In this document: in pieces, positions 45,027 through 54,821 of the stretch | Layout: each line of letters begins with the position of its first letter | Position numbering within the stretch: the first letter of the stretch is position 1 | Assembly (NCBI GenBank): GCA_964603785.1 | Contig: CAZRWD010000004.1 | Location: 1 to 64,000, forward strand | DNA length: 64,000 bases | Source: CAZRWD01 sp964603785 | GTDB lineage: Bacteria; Fermentibacterota; Fermentibacteria; Fermentibacterales; Fermentibacteraceae | Direction of reading: 5' to 3' | The notes under the pieces: generated by a model | What the model was told of the DNA's origin: nothing | The model's input: only the letters and a program-made list of their open reading frames with translations | Database searches by the model: none | Program-made: the position numbers and the translations under genes

Positions 45027-45121
45027 GCGTGCCTCCCTCGCCGGGGAACATAGCATCCCGGAAGGAAGTGCGCGGTCATCGGGGCGAACCTGCCGGGCGG
45101 GGGAGCGGGCGATCCGGGGCG

Positions 45122-46333
45122 TCACCTCATGACGACGGCCCTTGCGGTCGAGGTCTCTGAGGCCGATGAGACCCTGATCAGGTAGATGCCGTCGGCGAGC
45201 GGCCCGCCATTCGAATCCGCGCAGATCAATGGTATCGGGAACTGCCCCGCGCCGCACGCTCCCAGGTCGAGCCTCGACACCAGCCTTCCCGACAAGTCGA
45301 AGACCTCCATGAGCAGAGATGCAGGCTCCGGCTGATGGATCGTTACAGAGGCCGTCGAGGCGCATGGGTTGGGGGAGATCGAGATGATGTCCAGTCCGTT
45401 GCCGGGTGTCGGGGACTCGCCGGTTCCCGTTCCGAGGATGTGCAGCCCCAGGCTGTGCGTGCTGCCGGCGGAGATCCCCGCGAAGTCCTGGTTCGGATCT
45501 GGAACTCCGCACTGCCCGTACTCGTCCCAACCCCAGGCGACGATGGTTCCGTCGACCTTCAACCCGAGGCTGTGGCCGATTCCCGCGTCGATCGCGACGA
45601 AATCCTGGTTCGGGGCCGGTATGGTGATCGCCCCGTGCTGGTTGCTGCCCCAGGCCACGACGCTGCTGTCGGCCTTGATGCCGAGACTGTGGTTCCCTCC
45701 CGCCGCGATGGCCACGAACCCCGTGTTCGGAGGAGGGACGTTGCACTTGTAGTAGTCGTTGCAGCCCCAGCAGACGACCGAGCCGTCGGCCTTCAGCCCC
45801 ATCGCGTGATTGATCCCGGCCGCTATCGCGATGAAATCCTGGTTCGGGGAGGGGATGTCGAGCTGCCCGTGACTGTTGCTTCCCCAGGCGACGATGGTGC
45901 CGTCGGCCTTGAGCCCCATGCTGAACTGCTCGCCCGCGGCGACGGCGACGAAACCGGTGTTCGGGAGGGGGATGTTGCACTGGCCCGACCAGTTGGCCCC
46001 CCAGGCGACGATCGAGCTGTCCTCCCTAAGCGCGAGTGTGTGGAAGCCTCCGCAGGAGAGGGCTGCGAATCCGTTGTTGGGAAATGGTATATCGCACTGC
46101 CCCTGGGAGTTGCTGCCCCAGGCCACGGCGGTGCCGTTCTCCTTCAGGGCCACTGTGAAGAAGGCGCCGCCGGACACGCAGACGAAGCCTTCGTTGGGGG
46201 CGGGCACGTCGCACTGGCCGTGCCCGTTGTTGCCCCATGCCTCTATCGATCCGTCGGTCTGCGCGACGGCACTCGCGGCAGGAACGGCGAGAAGCGCTGC
46301 CGCGATGACTGTGGATCTGGCAGGGAAACCCAT
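45122..46333 (-). CDS. Secreted RCC1-like beta-propeller with sorting domain
   Basis: The protein has 403 aa. After a signal peptide (to AVAQ), about seven repeats of about 41 aa read VAWGSNSQGQCDIPFPNNGFAALSCGGFHTLALREDGS, the RCC1/BNR pattern (AWG.N..GQ, GG.H...L). A C-terminal sorting domain (ISISPNPCASTASVTI, LMEVFDLSGRLVSRL, GIYLIRVSS) follows. Nearly every blade has a Cys in GQCxxP. It is a probable surface protein-binding propeller. Confidence 0.85.
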   Translation of the reverse strand: MGFPARSTVIAAALLAVPAASAVAQTDGSIEAWGNNGHGQCDVPAPNEGFVCVSGGAFFTVALKENGTAVAWGSNSQGQCDIPFPNNGFAALSCGGFHTLALREDSSIVAWGANWSGQCNIPLPNTGFVAVAAGEQFSMGLKADGTIVAWGSNSHGQLDIPSPNQDFIAIAAGINHAMGLKADGSVVCWGCNDYYKCNVPPPNTGFVAIAAGGNHSLGIKADSSVVAWGSNQHGAITIPAPNQDFVAIDAGIGHSLGLKVDGTIVAWGWDEYGQCGVPDPNQDFAGISAGSTHSLGLHILGTGTGESPTPGNGLDIISISPNPCASTASVTIHQPEPASLLMEVFDLSGRLVSRLDLGACGAGQFPIPLICADSNGGPLADGIYLIRVSSASETSTARAVVMR

Positions 46334-46515
46334 TACACCCCATCCCTCGAGAGAGGATCTTCACACAAGAGATGAATATTGTTCGTGACATGCCGGGTCA
46401 ACCGGACAGGGATGGCGAAGCCGGATGCCTGCGGGCGGGTGGATCAGCCTTCCCGGCTCTGTCTGGACGCCTACCGGGCGGCATTGTATTGAAAACCGGA
46501 AACGGAGGTCCGCCG

Positions 46516-47154
46516 ATGCGGCTGGCAGCTTTCTTCTCCTTCATGATCCTCTGTTCGGGCACCGCCGGCACGCTCGTGATCGGTTCGCCCCAGTCCTCCA
46601 CCAACCTACCCTGGTGCTCTACCTGATACGAATCCCTGCGCTATCAGGTGATGGCGCTGGAGGAGGACCTGGGTGGGGCGATGACGATCACCGCCGTATC
46701 GTGGCAGCGCTCCGGGGAGGGGGAGGACTCCGGGACGTACGGCGATGTATCCGTACACATGGGGATATCCGGCTCGGACGACCTCACACCCTACTTCGAC
46801 GCGAACTACATCCCCGGCACGAGAACTCTCGTCTTCGAAACCGACAGCCTCTACCTGGAGGCCCCACCGGGGGAATGGGTGCAGATCACGCTCGACCAGC
46901 CCTTCCAGTACCCCGGCTCGGGGAACCTCGTCATCGAGATCCAGCGCAGCGGGACCTGGGACGCCACAGTCCTGATGACGTGGAGGTGGTATTCGAAGGA
47001 GTACCGCACGGTCTCGGCCCCCGAACCCGATGCCGTCGTCGGCTACCGCGACCAGGTCTCGTCGATGCTCCTGATAGAATACCTGGAGGGCCTTGCCAGC
47101 TCGTCCTGGGGCGGGGTGAAGCGGTCGACAGGCGTCATTCCCACGGGTCGATGA
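46516..47154 (+). CDS. Predicted secreted selenoprotein, family A (in-frame UGA at codon 37)
   Basis: The frame has 212 codons with TGA at 46624-46626 as its only internal stop. ATG 46516 follows GGAGGTCCGCCG. The signal peptide is MRLAAFFSFMILCSGTAG. The sequence before the UGA is NLPWCST, giving CxxU, and after it YESLRYQVMALEEDLGGAM. The mature domain has NYIPGTRTLVFE, ITLDQPFQYPGSGNLVIEI and LMTWRWYS, like its paralogues at 269 and 28509. The UGA sits at codon 37 exactly as in the 269 gene, although the sequences have diverged greatly elsewhere. Confidence 0.8.
46627..46656 (+). other. SECIS-like hairpin after UGA of family A gene
   Basis: Twelve bases after the TGA lies CGCTATC-AGGT-GATGGCG (46639-46656), a 7-bp stem. 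Compared with the 269 gene, the pair C-G at position 6 became T-A and others changed partners while the stem stayed paired, and loop AGGT is kept. Confidence 0.7.
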
Positions 47155-47272
47155 AGGCCCGCTCCTCGAACCGCCCGTCGTCGGACACGCGAGCAGCGCA
47201 TACTGCAATCAATTGCACAGCAATGCTCTGCGAGTCACATACAATCGACTTCATATCCGAAGGAGGCTGAGA

Positions 47273-48739
47273 ATGCTGCTCGGAGTCTTCGTAGCCTACC
47301 TGGCCGTGGTGATGCTCCTGGGAATCTGGTCCATGAACAAGTCGAGGACGGATGCGGACTACGTCCTGGGGGGCAGGAGGCTCCCCGGCACGGCACTTGC
47401 CCTGTCGGAGAGGGCGACGGGCGAGTCCGCCTGGCTCCTCCTCGGCCTGACGGGGCACGCCTACGCCGAAGGGGTGAGCTGCATCTGGACGGCGATCGGA
47501 TGCGTGCTGGGGATACTGTTCATCTGGTTCTTCATGAGCAGGAGGCTGCGCGACGAGACGGAGCGGACCGGCGCGCTGACCATCCCTGGTCTGATCAGCC
47601 GAAGGTTCCCCGGGTGCGAGAAGGCCGTGGGGCTCATGTCCTCTTCCGTCATCATCTTCTTCTTCCTCTTCTACATCGCCGCGCAGTTCTCGGGGGCGGG
47701 CACGGTCCTCCAGAGCACGTTCGGAATCGACCCGTTCTGGGGGACGGTCATAGGCGCCCTGGTGGTGACCCTGTACTGCTTCCTCGGAGGGTTCATCGCG
47801 GTGGTCGTCACCGATGTCTTCCAGTCGATACTGATGATCGTCACTCTCGTCGGCCTGCCTGTGATCGGGCTTGCAGCACTGTCCGGCAACGATCTCAGCC
47901 TGGCCGCGGCCCTCAGGGATGCCGGTCCCGCCCTGGGCACGGTGACGGCCGGCAATACGGGCTTCGCCGCGGTCCTCTTCATCCTGAGCGGTCTCAGCTG
48001 GGCTTTCGGATACACCGGACAGCCTCAGCTCCTTGCCAGGATGATGGCCATGCGGAGCGACAGGGATGTCAGGAACGCACGCTGGACCGCGGCCGGATGG
48101 ACGATCCTGGCCTACTCCGGCGCCCTTCTCATCGGCATGGCGGGCTACGCCCTGGTGCAGGGCGGCGTCCTCGCGGCGCCGGCCGGCGGGGCAGAGGGCG
48201 TGCTGCCTGCGATGGCCCTCGCCCTGCTCTCGCCCCTTCTGGCGGGAGTGTGCCTCTCCGGTGCCGTGTCGGCGATGATGTCCACTGCCGACTCCGAGCT
48301 GCTCGTATGCTCGTCCTCGGCCAGCGAGGACGTCTACACCTCCCTAGCGGGACGGAGGCTCTCCCAGGGGGGGATGCTAGCGATGACCAGGCTCATGACC
48401 CTCGGGATAGGCGTCCTGGCCTTCGTGCTGGCCATCTCGATAAAGGACACGGTGTTCGGGCTTGTTTCATACGCGTGGTCGGGGCTTGGCAGCTCGTTCG
48501 GTCCGGCGCTCCTCCTGCTGCTCTTCTGGAGGAGACTCTCGAGGGCCGGTGTGATGGCCTCCCTGGTCTCGGGCACGATCGGCACGGTCGTCTGGAAGAA
48601 CTGGCTGCTCGTCCCGACGGGGGTCTCGGAGAGGCTGGGGAGCTTCGTCTTCGCCATGCTGATGGCTGTCGTGTTCTCGCTCGCTGTGCCGGAGAAGGAG
48701 GGATGCCCCGCGCGGAAGCCCGTGCATCCCGAAATGTAA
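47273..48739 (+). CDS. Sodium:solute symporter (SSF family)
   Basis: The protein has 488 aa with about 13 membrane segments. ATG 47273 sits behind AGGAGGCTGAG. It has the SSF pattern: DADYVLGGRRLPGTALALSERATGESAWLLLG, the GALVVTLYCFLGGFIAVVVTDVFQSILM core motif, and SGAVSAMMSTADSELLVCSS with the Na+-site serines. It resembles the proline symporter PutP. The substrate is probably proline or another amino acid (inference). Confidence 0.92.
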   Translation: MLLGVFVAYLAVVMLLGIWSMNKSRTDADYVLGGRRLPGTALALSERATGESAWLLLGLTGHAYAEGVSCIWTAIGCVLGILFIWFFMSRRLRDETERTGALTIPGLISRRFPGCEKAVGLMSSSVIIFFFLFYIAAQFSGAGTVLQSTFGIDPFWGTVIGALVVTLYCFLGGFIAVVVTDVFQSILMIVTLVGLPVIGLAALSGNDLSLAAALRDAGPALGTVTAGNTGFAAVLFILSGLSWAFGYTGQPQLLARMMAMRSDRDVRNARWTAAGWTILAYSGALLIGMAGYALVQGGVLAAPAGGAEGVLPAMALALLSPLLAGVCLSGAVSAMMSTADSELLVCSSSASEDVYTSLAGRRLSQGGMLAMTRLMTLGIGVLAFVLAISIKDTVFGLVSYAWSGLGSSFGPALLLLLFWRRLSRAGVMASLVSGTIGTVVWKNWLLVPTGVSERLGSFVFAMLMAVVFSLAVPEKEGCPARKPVHPEM

Positions 48740-48805
48740 AACATCACACCGCAAGGCTTTACGGACCGGATTTCAACGATTTCAAACCCGATCCGGTTCC
48801 GAGGG

Positions 48806-49363
48806 CTAGTCGGCCGCCAGGTGCATGTACGAGACGATGGCGTCCACCGCCGCGGTCGAATGGACGCACGACTCGAACGGGGACAGCGAGTAGACGAGGA
48901 GCGAGTAGCCGTTGCGGAACGCCCCGAAGGCCCTTCCCCGGGCCGTGATGTCTCCGCTGTCGTTGATGATGTTGTAGCTGAGGGAGACTACCAGGCCTAT
49001 CGACAGGGAGCCCCTCTCCCCGCTCTCCAGTCCGCCCTCGGCCCAGTTCACGGTCCCGAGGAGCAGGCGGGGCAGGGCATCGGGCGGAAGGTAGGTGGTC
49101 AGCCGCTGCTCGAGCCAGTCCGCCCTCGAGCCCGCGGGGATGTCCTCGCGCCAGTAGCGTATGTGGTATTCTGCCCCGTCCGACGAAGGGCCGCTCGTGA
49201 CCGAGCCGCTCTCCTCCGTCAGCTCTCCCTCGACGGGAGGGAGGAGGGCTTCGGGCAGCCACTCGAAGACGACGCCCGGATGGTCGAGCACGTACGGCAG
49301 CTCCGCCCCAGGGGCGGGGGCCGCCGTCGAGAGCATGGAAAGCAGCGCTAGAATGGCCTGCAT
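48806..49363 (-). CDS. Exported protein of unknown function
   Basis: The protein has 185 aa. A signal peptide (MQAILALLSMLSTAAPAPG) is followed by a mixed domain with YHIRYWREDIPAGSRADWLEQRL and a conserved-looking RGRAFGAFRNGYSLLVYSLSPFES. No known family was recognised. It is convergent with the symporter and divergent from the two-component genes. Confidence 0.6.
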   Translation of the reverse strand: MQAILALLSMLSTAAPAPGAELPYVLDHPGVVFEWLPEALLPPVEGELTEESGSVTSGPSSDGAEYHIRYWREDIPAGSRADWLEQRLTTYLPPDALPRLLLGTVNWAEGGLESGERGSLSIGLVVSLSYNIINDSGDITARGRAFGAFRNGYSLLVYSLSPFESCVHSTAAVDAIVSYMHLAAD

Positions 49364-49435
49364 CTCTCCTCCTGTGTATCATTCGACGGGAGCCGATAGA
49401 ATAAGCTCGTGCCGTCCCCCGTCAACGGAGGGTTC

Positions 49436-50140
49436 GTGAAGCCTGCCCCCGCCGCCCCCAGGGTGACGATCGTCGAGGACGACGCCGAGCTCGGCAGGCT
49501 TCTAACCGAGTACCTAACCGGCCAGGGCATGGACGTCCGCCTCCTGTCTACCGCCGAGGGCGCCGAAAGATCCATCCTCAGGTCAGGGCCGGACCTGGTC
49601 GTCCTGGACATCATGCTGCCGGGAGGCAGCGGCCTCGACCTCTGCCGGGCCCTGAGGATGACCTGGAGGGGACCCATCCTGTTCCTGACGGCACTCGGGG
49701 ACGACACCGACGTGGTCGTCGGCCTCGAGCTCGGCGCGGACGACTACATCCGCAAGCCGGTCGCCCCAAGGGTCCTGCTGGCAAGGATCAGGGCCCTCCT
49801 CAGACGGGCCTCCGGCGATGACGGAGCCGAGACCGTACTGAACGGCTCCCTCCGCATCGACGTCTCGTCCAGGAAGGCGATGCTGGGGGATGCGGAGCTC
49901 GACCTGACGACGACCGAGTTCGACCTGCTGACGCTGCTGGCCAGGCGCGCCGGCAGAGTCCAGGAGCGCGCGCGGCTGGTCGAGGAGCTCCGGGGCATAG
50001 ACTTCCACTCGTTCGACAGGTCCGTCGACGTGGTCGTCTCCCGGCTCAGGGCCAAGCTGTCCCTTCTCCCCGGGGGAGGGGACCTCATCCGCACGGTGCG
50101 CGGTGTGGGGTATGTCCTCGCAAGAGACGGGGACTCGTGA
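49436..50140 (+). CDS. OmpR-family response regulator
   Basis: The protein has 234 aa from GTG 49436, which sits just behind GGAGGG; an in-frame GTG at 49409 is possible. The receiver domain has the acidic pair VEDD, phospho-Asp in LVVLDIMLPGGSGLDLC and the Lys in YIRKPVAP. The C-terminal winged helix (LDLTTTEFDLLTLLARRAGRV...FHSFDRSVDVVVSRLRAKL) binds DNA. It is paired with the sensor kinase below (GTGA overlap). Confidence 0.93.
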   Translation: MKPAPAAPRVTIVEDDAELGRLLTEYLTGQGMDVRLLSTAEGAERSILRSGPDLVVLDIMLPGGSGLDLCRALRMTWRGPILFLTALGDDTDVVVGLELGADDYIRKPVAPRVLLARIRALLRRASGDDGAETVLNGSLRIDVSSRKAMLGDAELDLTTTEFDLLTLLARRAGRVQERARLVEELRGIDFHSFDRSVDVVVSRLRAKLSLLPGGGDLIRTVRGVGYVLARDGDS

Positions 50141-51348
50141 ACAGGCTCTTCCTCCGCATCTACCTGCCCCTCGCCGCGACCATCCTCGTGGTGCTGGCGG
50201 TGGCCTTCCTCATCGCGTTCAGGCTCATACCGGAGAAGACGAGCAGTCACAACCGGGTGGTCCTCACGGAATTCAGGGACAGCCTCCTGGCCCTCGAACC
50301 GCCTTCCCCGGAGAGGATACTCGAGCTGGCCGGCCGCATGGGCATCGAGGCCGACCTTTATCCGAAGCCGGCCCCCGGATCCATGGAGCCGCCTCCGGCC
50401 CCCCGTGCGGGAAGGATCTTCCTGCCGGGCCTCCCCCGCGAGCTGCCGTTCGTGGTCGAGGTCAACCTCCTGCCCAGGGGAGGCAGTTTCGGGAGGCTGG
50501 TCTTCCTCGTCTTCGTAGGTCTCCTCGTCGTATCCACGGGGGCCGTGCTCATGCTCTCCCTCCTGCCCCTCCGCCGAAGGCTCCGCAGGCTGGAGCAGGC
50601 CGCCGCGGCGATAGGCACGGGCGACCTCTCGACGAGGGTGCCGGCTTCCGGTGACGGCGACCTGGTCGACTCGCTGGGAGAGACCTTCAACTCGATGGCG
50701 GGGAGGATCGAGGACCTGCTGGCATCGCACCGGGACCTGCTCGGCAGCGTTGCCCACGAGATCAGGACCCCCCTGGCGAGGATGCGGTTCGCCCTCGAGC
50801 TCCTCAGGGAGGGCACCGATGCAGGGGATGGGCGCATCTCACGCATGGAGGCCGACCTGGAGGCTCTCGACTCGCTCCTGGGCGAGCTGCTCGCCTACAA
50901 CCGCCTCACCCGGACCGACAGCCTCTCGAGGGAGAGGTTCGACCTGGCGGACGCCGCCTCGGAGATCGCGGACTCGGAGTGCTGGACGAGGCAGGATGTC
51001 GAGACCACGGTGTCGGGATCGGCCGAGGTCCTGGCGGACAGGAGGCTCGTCTCGAGGGCCGTGGCGAATCTGGTGCGAAACGCCGTGCGGCACGCCTCGT
51101 CACGGGTCCTGGTGAGAACCGGGCGCATGCCCGGAGGGTCCTTCGTCGAGGTGTCGGACGACGGCGGCGGCTTCGACCCGGCTGTGCTGCCCCGCCTCGG
51201 CGAGCCCTTCGTGAGGCACGCAGGAAGCCCCGGCTCCGGCCTCGGGCTAGCCATGGTGACCCGGATCGCCGCCCTGCACGGGGGAAGCGTGGAATACGGA
51301 AAGGCGCAGGAGGGCGGAGCCCTCGTGCGCCTCTTCCTCCCGGGCTGA
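50137..51348 (+). CDS. Sensor histidine kinase
   Basis: The protein has 403 aa. Two membrane segments (about 8-30 and 123-146) flank a periplasmic region of about 90 aa. A HAMP domain follows, then GSVAHEIRTPLARMRFALELL with phospho-His, the N box NLVRNAVRHAS, G1 SDDGGGFDPAV and G2 GSGLGLAMV. The sensed signal is unknown. It overlaps the regulator by 4 nt. Confidence 0.93.
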   Translation: MNRLFLRIYLPLAATILVVLAVAFLIAFRLIPEKTSSHNRVVLTEFRDSLLALEPPSPERILELAGRMGIEADLYPKPAPGSMEPPPAPRAGRIFLPGLPRELPFVVEVNLLPRGGSFGRLVFLVFVGLLVVSTGAVLMLSLLPLRRRLRRLEQAAAAIGTGDLSTRVPASGDGDLVDSLGETFNSMAGRIEDLLASHRDLLGSVAHEIRTPLARMRFALELLREGTDAGDGRISRMEADLEALDSLLGELLAYNRLTRTDSLSRERFDLADAASEIADSECWTRQDVETTVSGSAEVLADRRLVSRAVANLVRNAVRHASSRVLVRTGRMPGGSFVEVSDDGGGFDPAVLPRLGEPFVRHAGSPGSGLGLAMVTRIAALHGGSVEYGKAQEGGALVRLFLPG

Positions 51349-51359
51349 CCGGCCGGGCG

Positions 51360-54182
51360 TCAGCCCCTGCCGCGCCTCGCCCGCCAGTCCACCAGTATCA
51401 TGCTGGCTATGAATATCGACGAATAGGTGCCCACCACGAGACCCAGGCACATGGTCAGCGCGAAGTTGGCAATCTCGCCGACGCCGAAGACGAACAGGGA
51501 CAGGACGGCCAGGAAGGTGGTCAGCGCGGTTATCACCGTCCGCCCGAGGGTCTCGTTCACGCTCAGGTCGACGGTCTCGTCGAAGGTCCTGCCCTTGCGC
51601 AGCCTGCGGTTCTCCCTGATGCGGTCGAAGACGACGATCGTGTCGTTGATCGAGTAGCCGATTATCGTCAGGAGAGCCGCGACGATGGTGAGCGATACCT
51701 CGATGCGCATGAAGGCGATGAACCCGAGCGCGATCAGCGTGTCGTGCACCAGTGCCGTGACTGCCGCGAAACCCCACTTCAGCTGGAACCTGTACCAGAT
51801 GTAGATGATGATCGCAAGCCAGGAGAGCAGTACGGCGCTCGTGGCCTTCGATCTGAGCTCGGAACCGACCCTCGGGCCTATCTGGCGGATGTAGGAGCCG
51901 GCCTCGTCCGAGGCTTCCATCGGCGAGCAGCCCAGCGCGACGAGGGCCTCGTTGACCAGGCCCGCATCCATGGTGGAGGTCCTGACGACGAATGCGCTGC
52001 CCTCCCCCGCGTAGTCCTGCAGTCTCTGGACCTGCACGCTGGACAGCCCGGCATCGAACAGGGCCCCGCGCAGCTTCTCCACTGTCATGTCGGAAGGCCC
52101 GGCGACATTCGTCTCCAGGCCGCCGGTGAAGTCGATGGACATCCTGAACCCGCCCGAGAGGGCGAAGGCTGCGCCGCCCGCCAGGATCACGGCCAGCGAG
52201 ATGACGTACATCATGCGCCTGATGCGGACGAAGCTGAAGGCCGAGTCACGGAAGAAGGCCAGCCTGCCGAGGTTGATGTCGGTCCTGGACCTGCCGCGCA
52301 GGAGCATCTCGAAGACGCTGCGGCCGAAGACCAGCGAGCAGAACAGGCTCGCCAGTATACCGATCGAGAGCGTGACGGCGAACCCCCTGATCGGACCCGT
52401 GCCGAACCTGTAGAGGATGAGGGCCGTGATCAGGGTGGTGAGGTTGGAGTCGAGGATTGTCGTGAACGCCCTCGCGAAGCCCGCCTCGACGGCGGGCCTG
52501 ATCGTCTTGCCCGAGCGCCTCTCCTCGCGGATGCGCTCGAAGATCAGCACGTTCGCATCGACGGCCATGCCTATGGTGAGGACGATGCCCGCGATGCCGG
52601 GCAGGGTCAGGGTCGCCCCGAGGCCCGCCACCCCGAACTGGGCGAGGGGTCCAGGGAAGCAGAGGACGGCCAGCACGAGGATCATGTTCAGCACGAGGCC
52701 GATGGTGGCTATCACGCCGGCGGTCCCGTAGTAGACGATCATGAAGAGCGCGACGATGCAGAAGCCCACGAGGCCTGCGACGAGACCCTGGTTGAGGGAG
52801 CGCCTGCCGAGGGACGGGCCGATGGTCTGCTCCTCGGCCAGGACGAGCCTGGCGGGGAGCGAGCCGGCCTTCAGGATGAGCCTGAGGTCCCTGGCCTCCT
52901 CGACCGTGAAGCCGCCGGAGAGCCTGGTGCTGGTGCCGCTGATGCGCTCGCTGATGGTGGCGACGGAGTAGATAGTCCCGTCGAGTATGATGCTGACCCG
53001 CTCCTGGACGTTCTCGCCCGTGATCCTCTCCCAGTTCCTGGAGCCTTCGGAGTCGAACTCGAGGATCAGGTAGGGGGCGGTGCTGAGGGTCTGGCTGTCC
53101 CCCATCCGGACGGTGACGTCCGTGAGGGAGGCGCCCGTCAGGAGGTAGTGGGGACGGGACAGGGAGCTGCTGGCGTCCCAGCCGAAGGTCACGTCCCTGG
53201 GCACGAGGAAGACCGCCCTGAAGGTGCCGTCCGGGGTCTCGGCGGCCCTGCCGAGGGCGAACTGGAGGTTGGCGGCCGCGAGGATCGAATCCACCGCTGC
53301 GCGGCTGACGATGCTCTCGAAGACCTCCTGGTCGGCGCCGTCCGCGATGATCCAGTCCCCGGGGGAGATGCTCATGCTGCGCGCGACATACTCGTCGGCG
53401 CCCCTGAACAGGGCCGTGAGCGATCCCTCGGGTGCTGCGTCCGGCATGACGGGAACGGTCAGGATCGAGTCCTCGACCGCGGCCGGCTGGCCGGGCAGGC
53501 TGAAGGCAGCGGATGTGTCGGGGACAGGGAATGCGCCGGCACCCGTCGAATCCGCAGGCGTGCCCGTGCTGTCTGATGCTGCTGTCGTCGCGGAGGCCTC
53601 GGCCGCCAGCATGGCATCGATCGCGACGAGAACCGGGACGTCGGAGGGGAAGCTGACGCGGTCGTTGGGATATGCGACGAGCTTGAACTCCAGCAGGGCC
53701 TGTCTCTCCACGATCGAGCGGGCGCGCGCGGGGTCGCGGATGCCCGGGAGCTGGACCACGATCCTGTCGTCGCCCTGCCTTGTGATCGACGGCTCGGAGA
53801 CGCCGAACTCGTCTATCCTGTTCCTTATGGTCTCCAGGGCCTGGTCGATGGACTCGGAGGGATCGAGGCCGCCCACCGGCTCCACGACGTAGGAGAGGTA
53901 CATGCCCCCCTGGAGGTCGAGGCCCAGCTTGATGGTGCCCCTGCTCTCGGAGTAGAGGGCCCTGTAGTCCGCCAGCACGGCCTCGCCGCCCTCGAGCCTC
54001 ATCTCGTCGAGAAGCGCCCGGAAGTGCGGGTTCTCGGTCTCCGGCTGGACGCTGGCCTCCGCCCGGTCGCGCTCTATCTCGGGAAGGGAGTACCACCTGA
54101 TCGTCGGCCAGATCAGGACCGCAGCCACGACGAAGAGCGCGAAGGAGCTCCAGAGCCGCCAGTCGAACGAAGAACGCTTCAT
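51360..54182 (-). CDS. secDF: SecDF fusion protein (Sec accessory membrane protein)
   Basis: The protein has 940 aa, a natural SecD-SecF fusion. The SecD half has the periplasmic LGLDLQGGMYLSYVV, a large P1 domain enriched in Ala/Ser/Thr, and six TMs with GIAGIVLTIGMAVDANVLIFERIREE. The SecF half (from about 610) has MSIDFTGGLETNVAG and YSINDTIVVFDRIRENRR. It pulls exported proteins across with the proton or Na+ gradient. Heavy use of Sec in this genome, with many signal peptides, makes it central. Confidence 0.95.
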   Translation of the reverse strand: MKRSSFDWRLWSSFALFVVAAVLIWPTIRWYSLPEIERDRAEASVQPETENPHFRALLDEMRLEGGEAVLADYRALYSESRGTIKLGLDLQGGMYLSYVVEPVGGLDPSESIDQALETIRNRIDEFGVSEPSITRQGDDRIVVQLPGIRDPARARSIVERQALLEFKLVAYPNDRVSFPSDVPVLVAIDAMLAAEASATTAASDSTGTPADSTGAGAFPVPDTSAAFSLPGQPAAVEDSILTVPVMPDAAPEGSLTALFRGADEYVARSMSISPGDWIIADGADQEVFESIVSRAAVDSILAAANLQFALGRAAETPDGTFRAVFLVPRDVTFGWDASSSLSRPHYLLTGASLTDVTVRMGDSQTLSTAPYLILEFDSEGSRNWERITGENVQERVSIILDGTIYSVATISERISGTSTRLSGGFTVEEARDLRLILKAGSLPARLVLAEEQTIGPSLGRRSLNQGLVAGLVGFCIVALFMIVYYGTAGVIATIGLVLNMILVLAVLCFPGPLAQFGVAGLGATLTLPGIAGIVLTIGMAVDANVLIFERIREERRSGKTIRPAVEAGFARAFTTILDSNLTTLITALILYRFGTGPIRGFAVTLSIGILASLFCSLVFGRSVFEMLLRGRSRTDINLGRLAFFRDSAFSFVRIRRMMYVISLAVILAGGAAFALSGGFRMSIDFTGGLETNVAGPSDMTVEKLRGALFDAGLSSVQVQRLQDYAGEGSAFVVRTSTMDAGLVNEALVALGCSPMEASDEAGSYIRQIGPRVGSELRSKATSAVLLSWLAIIIYIWYRFQLKWGFAAVTALVHDTLIALGFIAFMRIEVSLTIVAALLTIIGYSINDTIVVFDRIRENRRLRKGRTFDETVDLSVNETLGRTVITALTTFLAVLSLFVFGVGEIANFALTMCLGLVVGTYSSIFIASMILVDWRARRGRG

Positions 54183-54338
54183 ATCCCGGAAACCTCCTGC
54201 TGTAGCCCGGCTGACGATCCCTCTGGGCGGCCCCGGAGCGGCCGGACACCATCCTTTGAGCGGTTGCGCCTTGATCTTCCCGGACGGATTTGGAACGGGA
54301 TCAATAACCGCATGAGCTTCCCGCTGTCAACGATTTGC

Positions 54339-54731
54339 TCAGTTGGAGCCGACGGGCTTCAGCTCTATCCTCAGCGGGGCGCCGTCGGGATAGAGGCCCG
54401 TGAAGCGGAGGCCCCCGCCCGGCCTCTGCCTCGTCTCGAGCAGCGTGCATCCCGAGAGGGCGAAGGCCCTGGTCAGGTGGAGGTTCGCCTGGGACATGGT
54501 GTAGAAGCTGCTGTCCAGGTCCAGCACGAGCACGGTGGTGTCCCCCCTGACCTGCACCCTGGGCATGCCGCCCAGCGCGACCTCGCCGCACAGCGACTCG
54601 ATGGGCGGCGGAGGCCCCTCCTCGTGCGCCCTGTCCGGAGGAGGGGGGGGCGGATCAGTCAGGAGGAGCACCGCGAACCCCGCCAGCGAGAGCAGAGCAA
54701 GCAGCAGAGCGGCAATGTTCCCTATCCGCAT
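54339..54731 (-). CDS. Membrane-anchored protein of unknown function
   Basis: The protein has 130 aa. The N-terminal segment (NIAALLLALLSLAGFAVLLLT) is a signal anchor, followed by a proline-rich linker (PPPPPPDRAHEEGPPPPIES). The outer domain (about 48-130) has two Cys (SLCGEV; SGCTLLE) that may pair. It could be a small periplasmic partner of the Sec system in front of it, only from position. Confidence 0.55.
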   Translation of the reverse strand: MRIGNIAALLLALLSLAGFAVLLLTDPPPPPPDRAHEEGPPPPIESLCGEVALGGMPRVQVRGDTTVLVLDLDSSFYTMSQANLHLTRAFALSGCTLLETRQRPGGGLRFTGLYPDGAPLRIELKPVGSN

Positions 54732-54821
54732 CGTTTCCTCCCGCCTGTTCCCCGACTGGCCCGTCGGCTATTCTCTGTCTATCTTCGGCGCCGGTCAACA
54801 TCAACCGAACGGAGGTCCGGC

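Noticed and set aside
47213..47245. Promoter for the SSF symporter (TTGCAC with TACAAT)
   Set aside because: The spacer would be 21 nt, too long for a confident call.
50979..53576. Long plus-strand frame of 865 aa
   Set aside because: It is the antisense shadow of secDF and part of the kinase gene; composition is Asp/Glu/Gly/Arg-rich with no family features.
54024..54821. N-terminal extension of the barrel gene
   Set aside because: This part runs antisense to other genes and has no signal; a signal peptide begins only after 54822.
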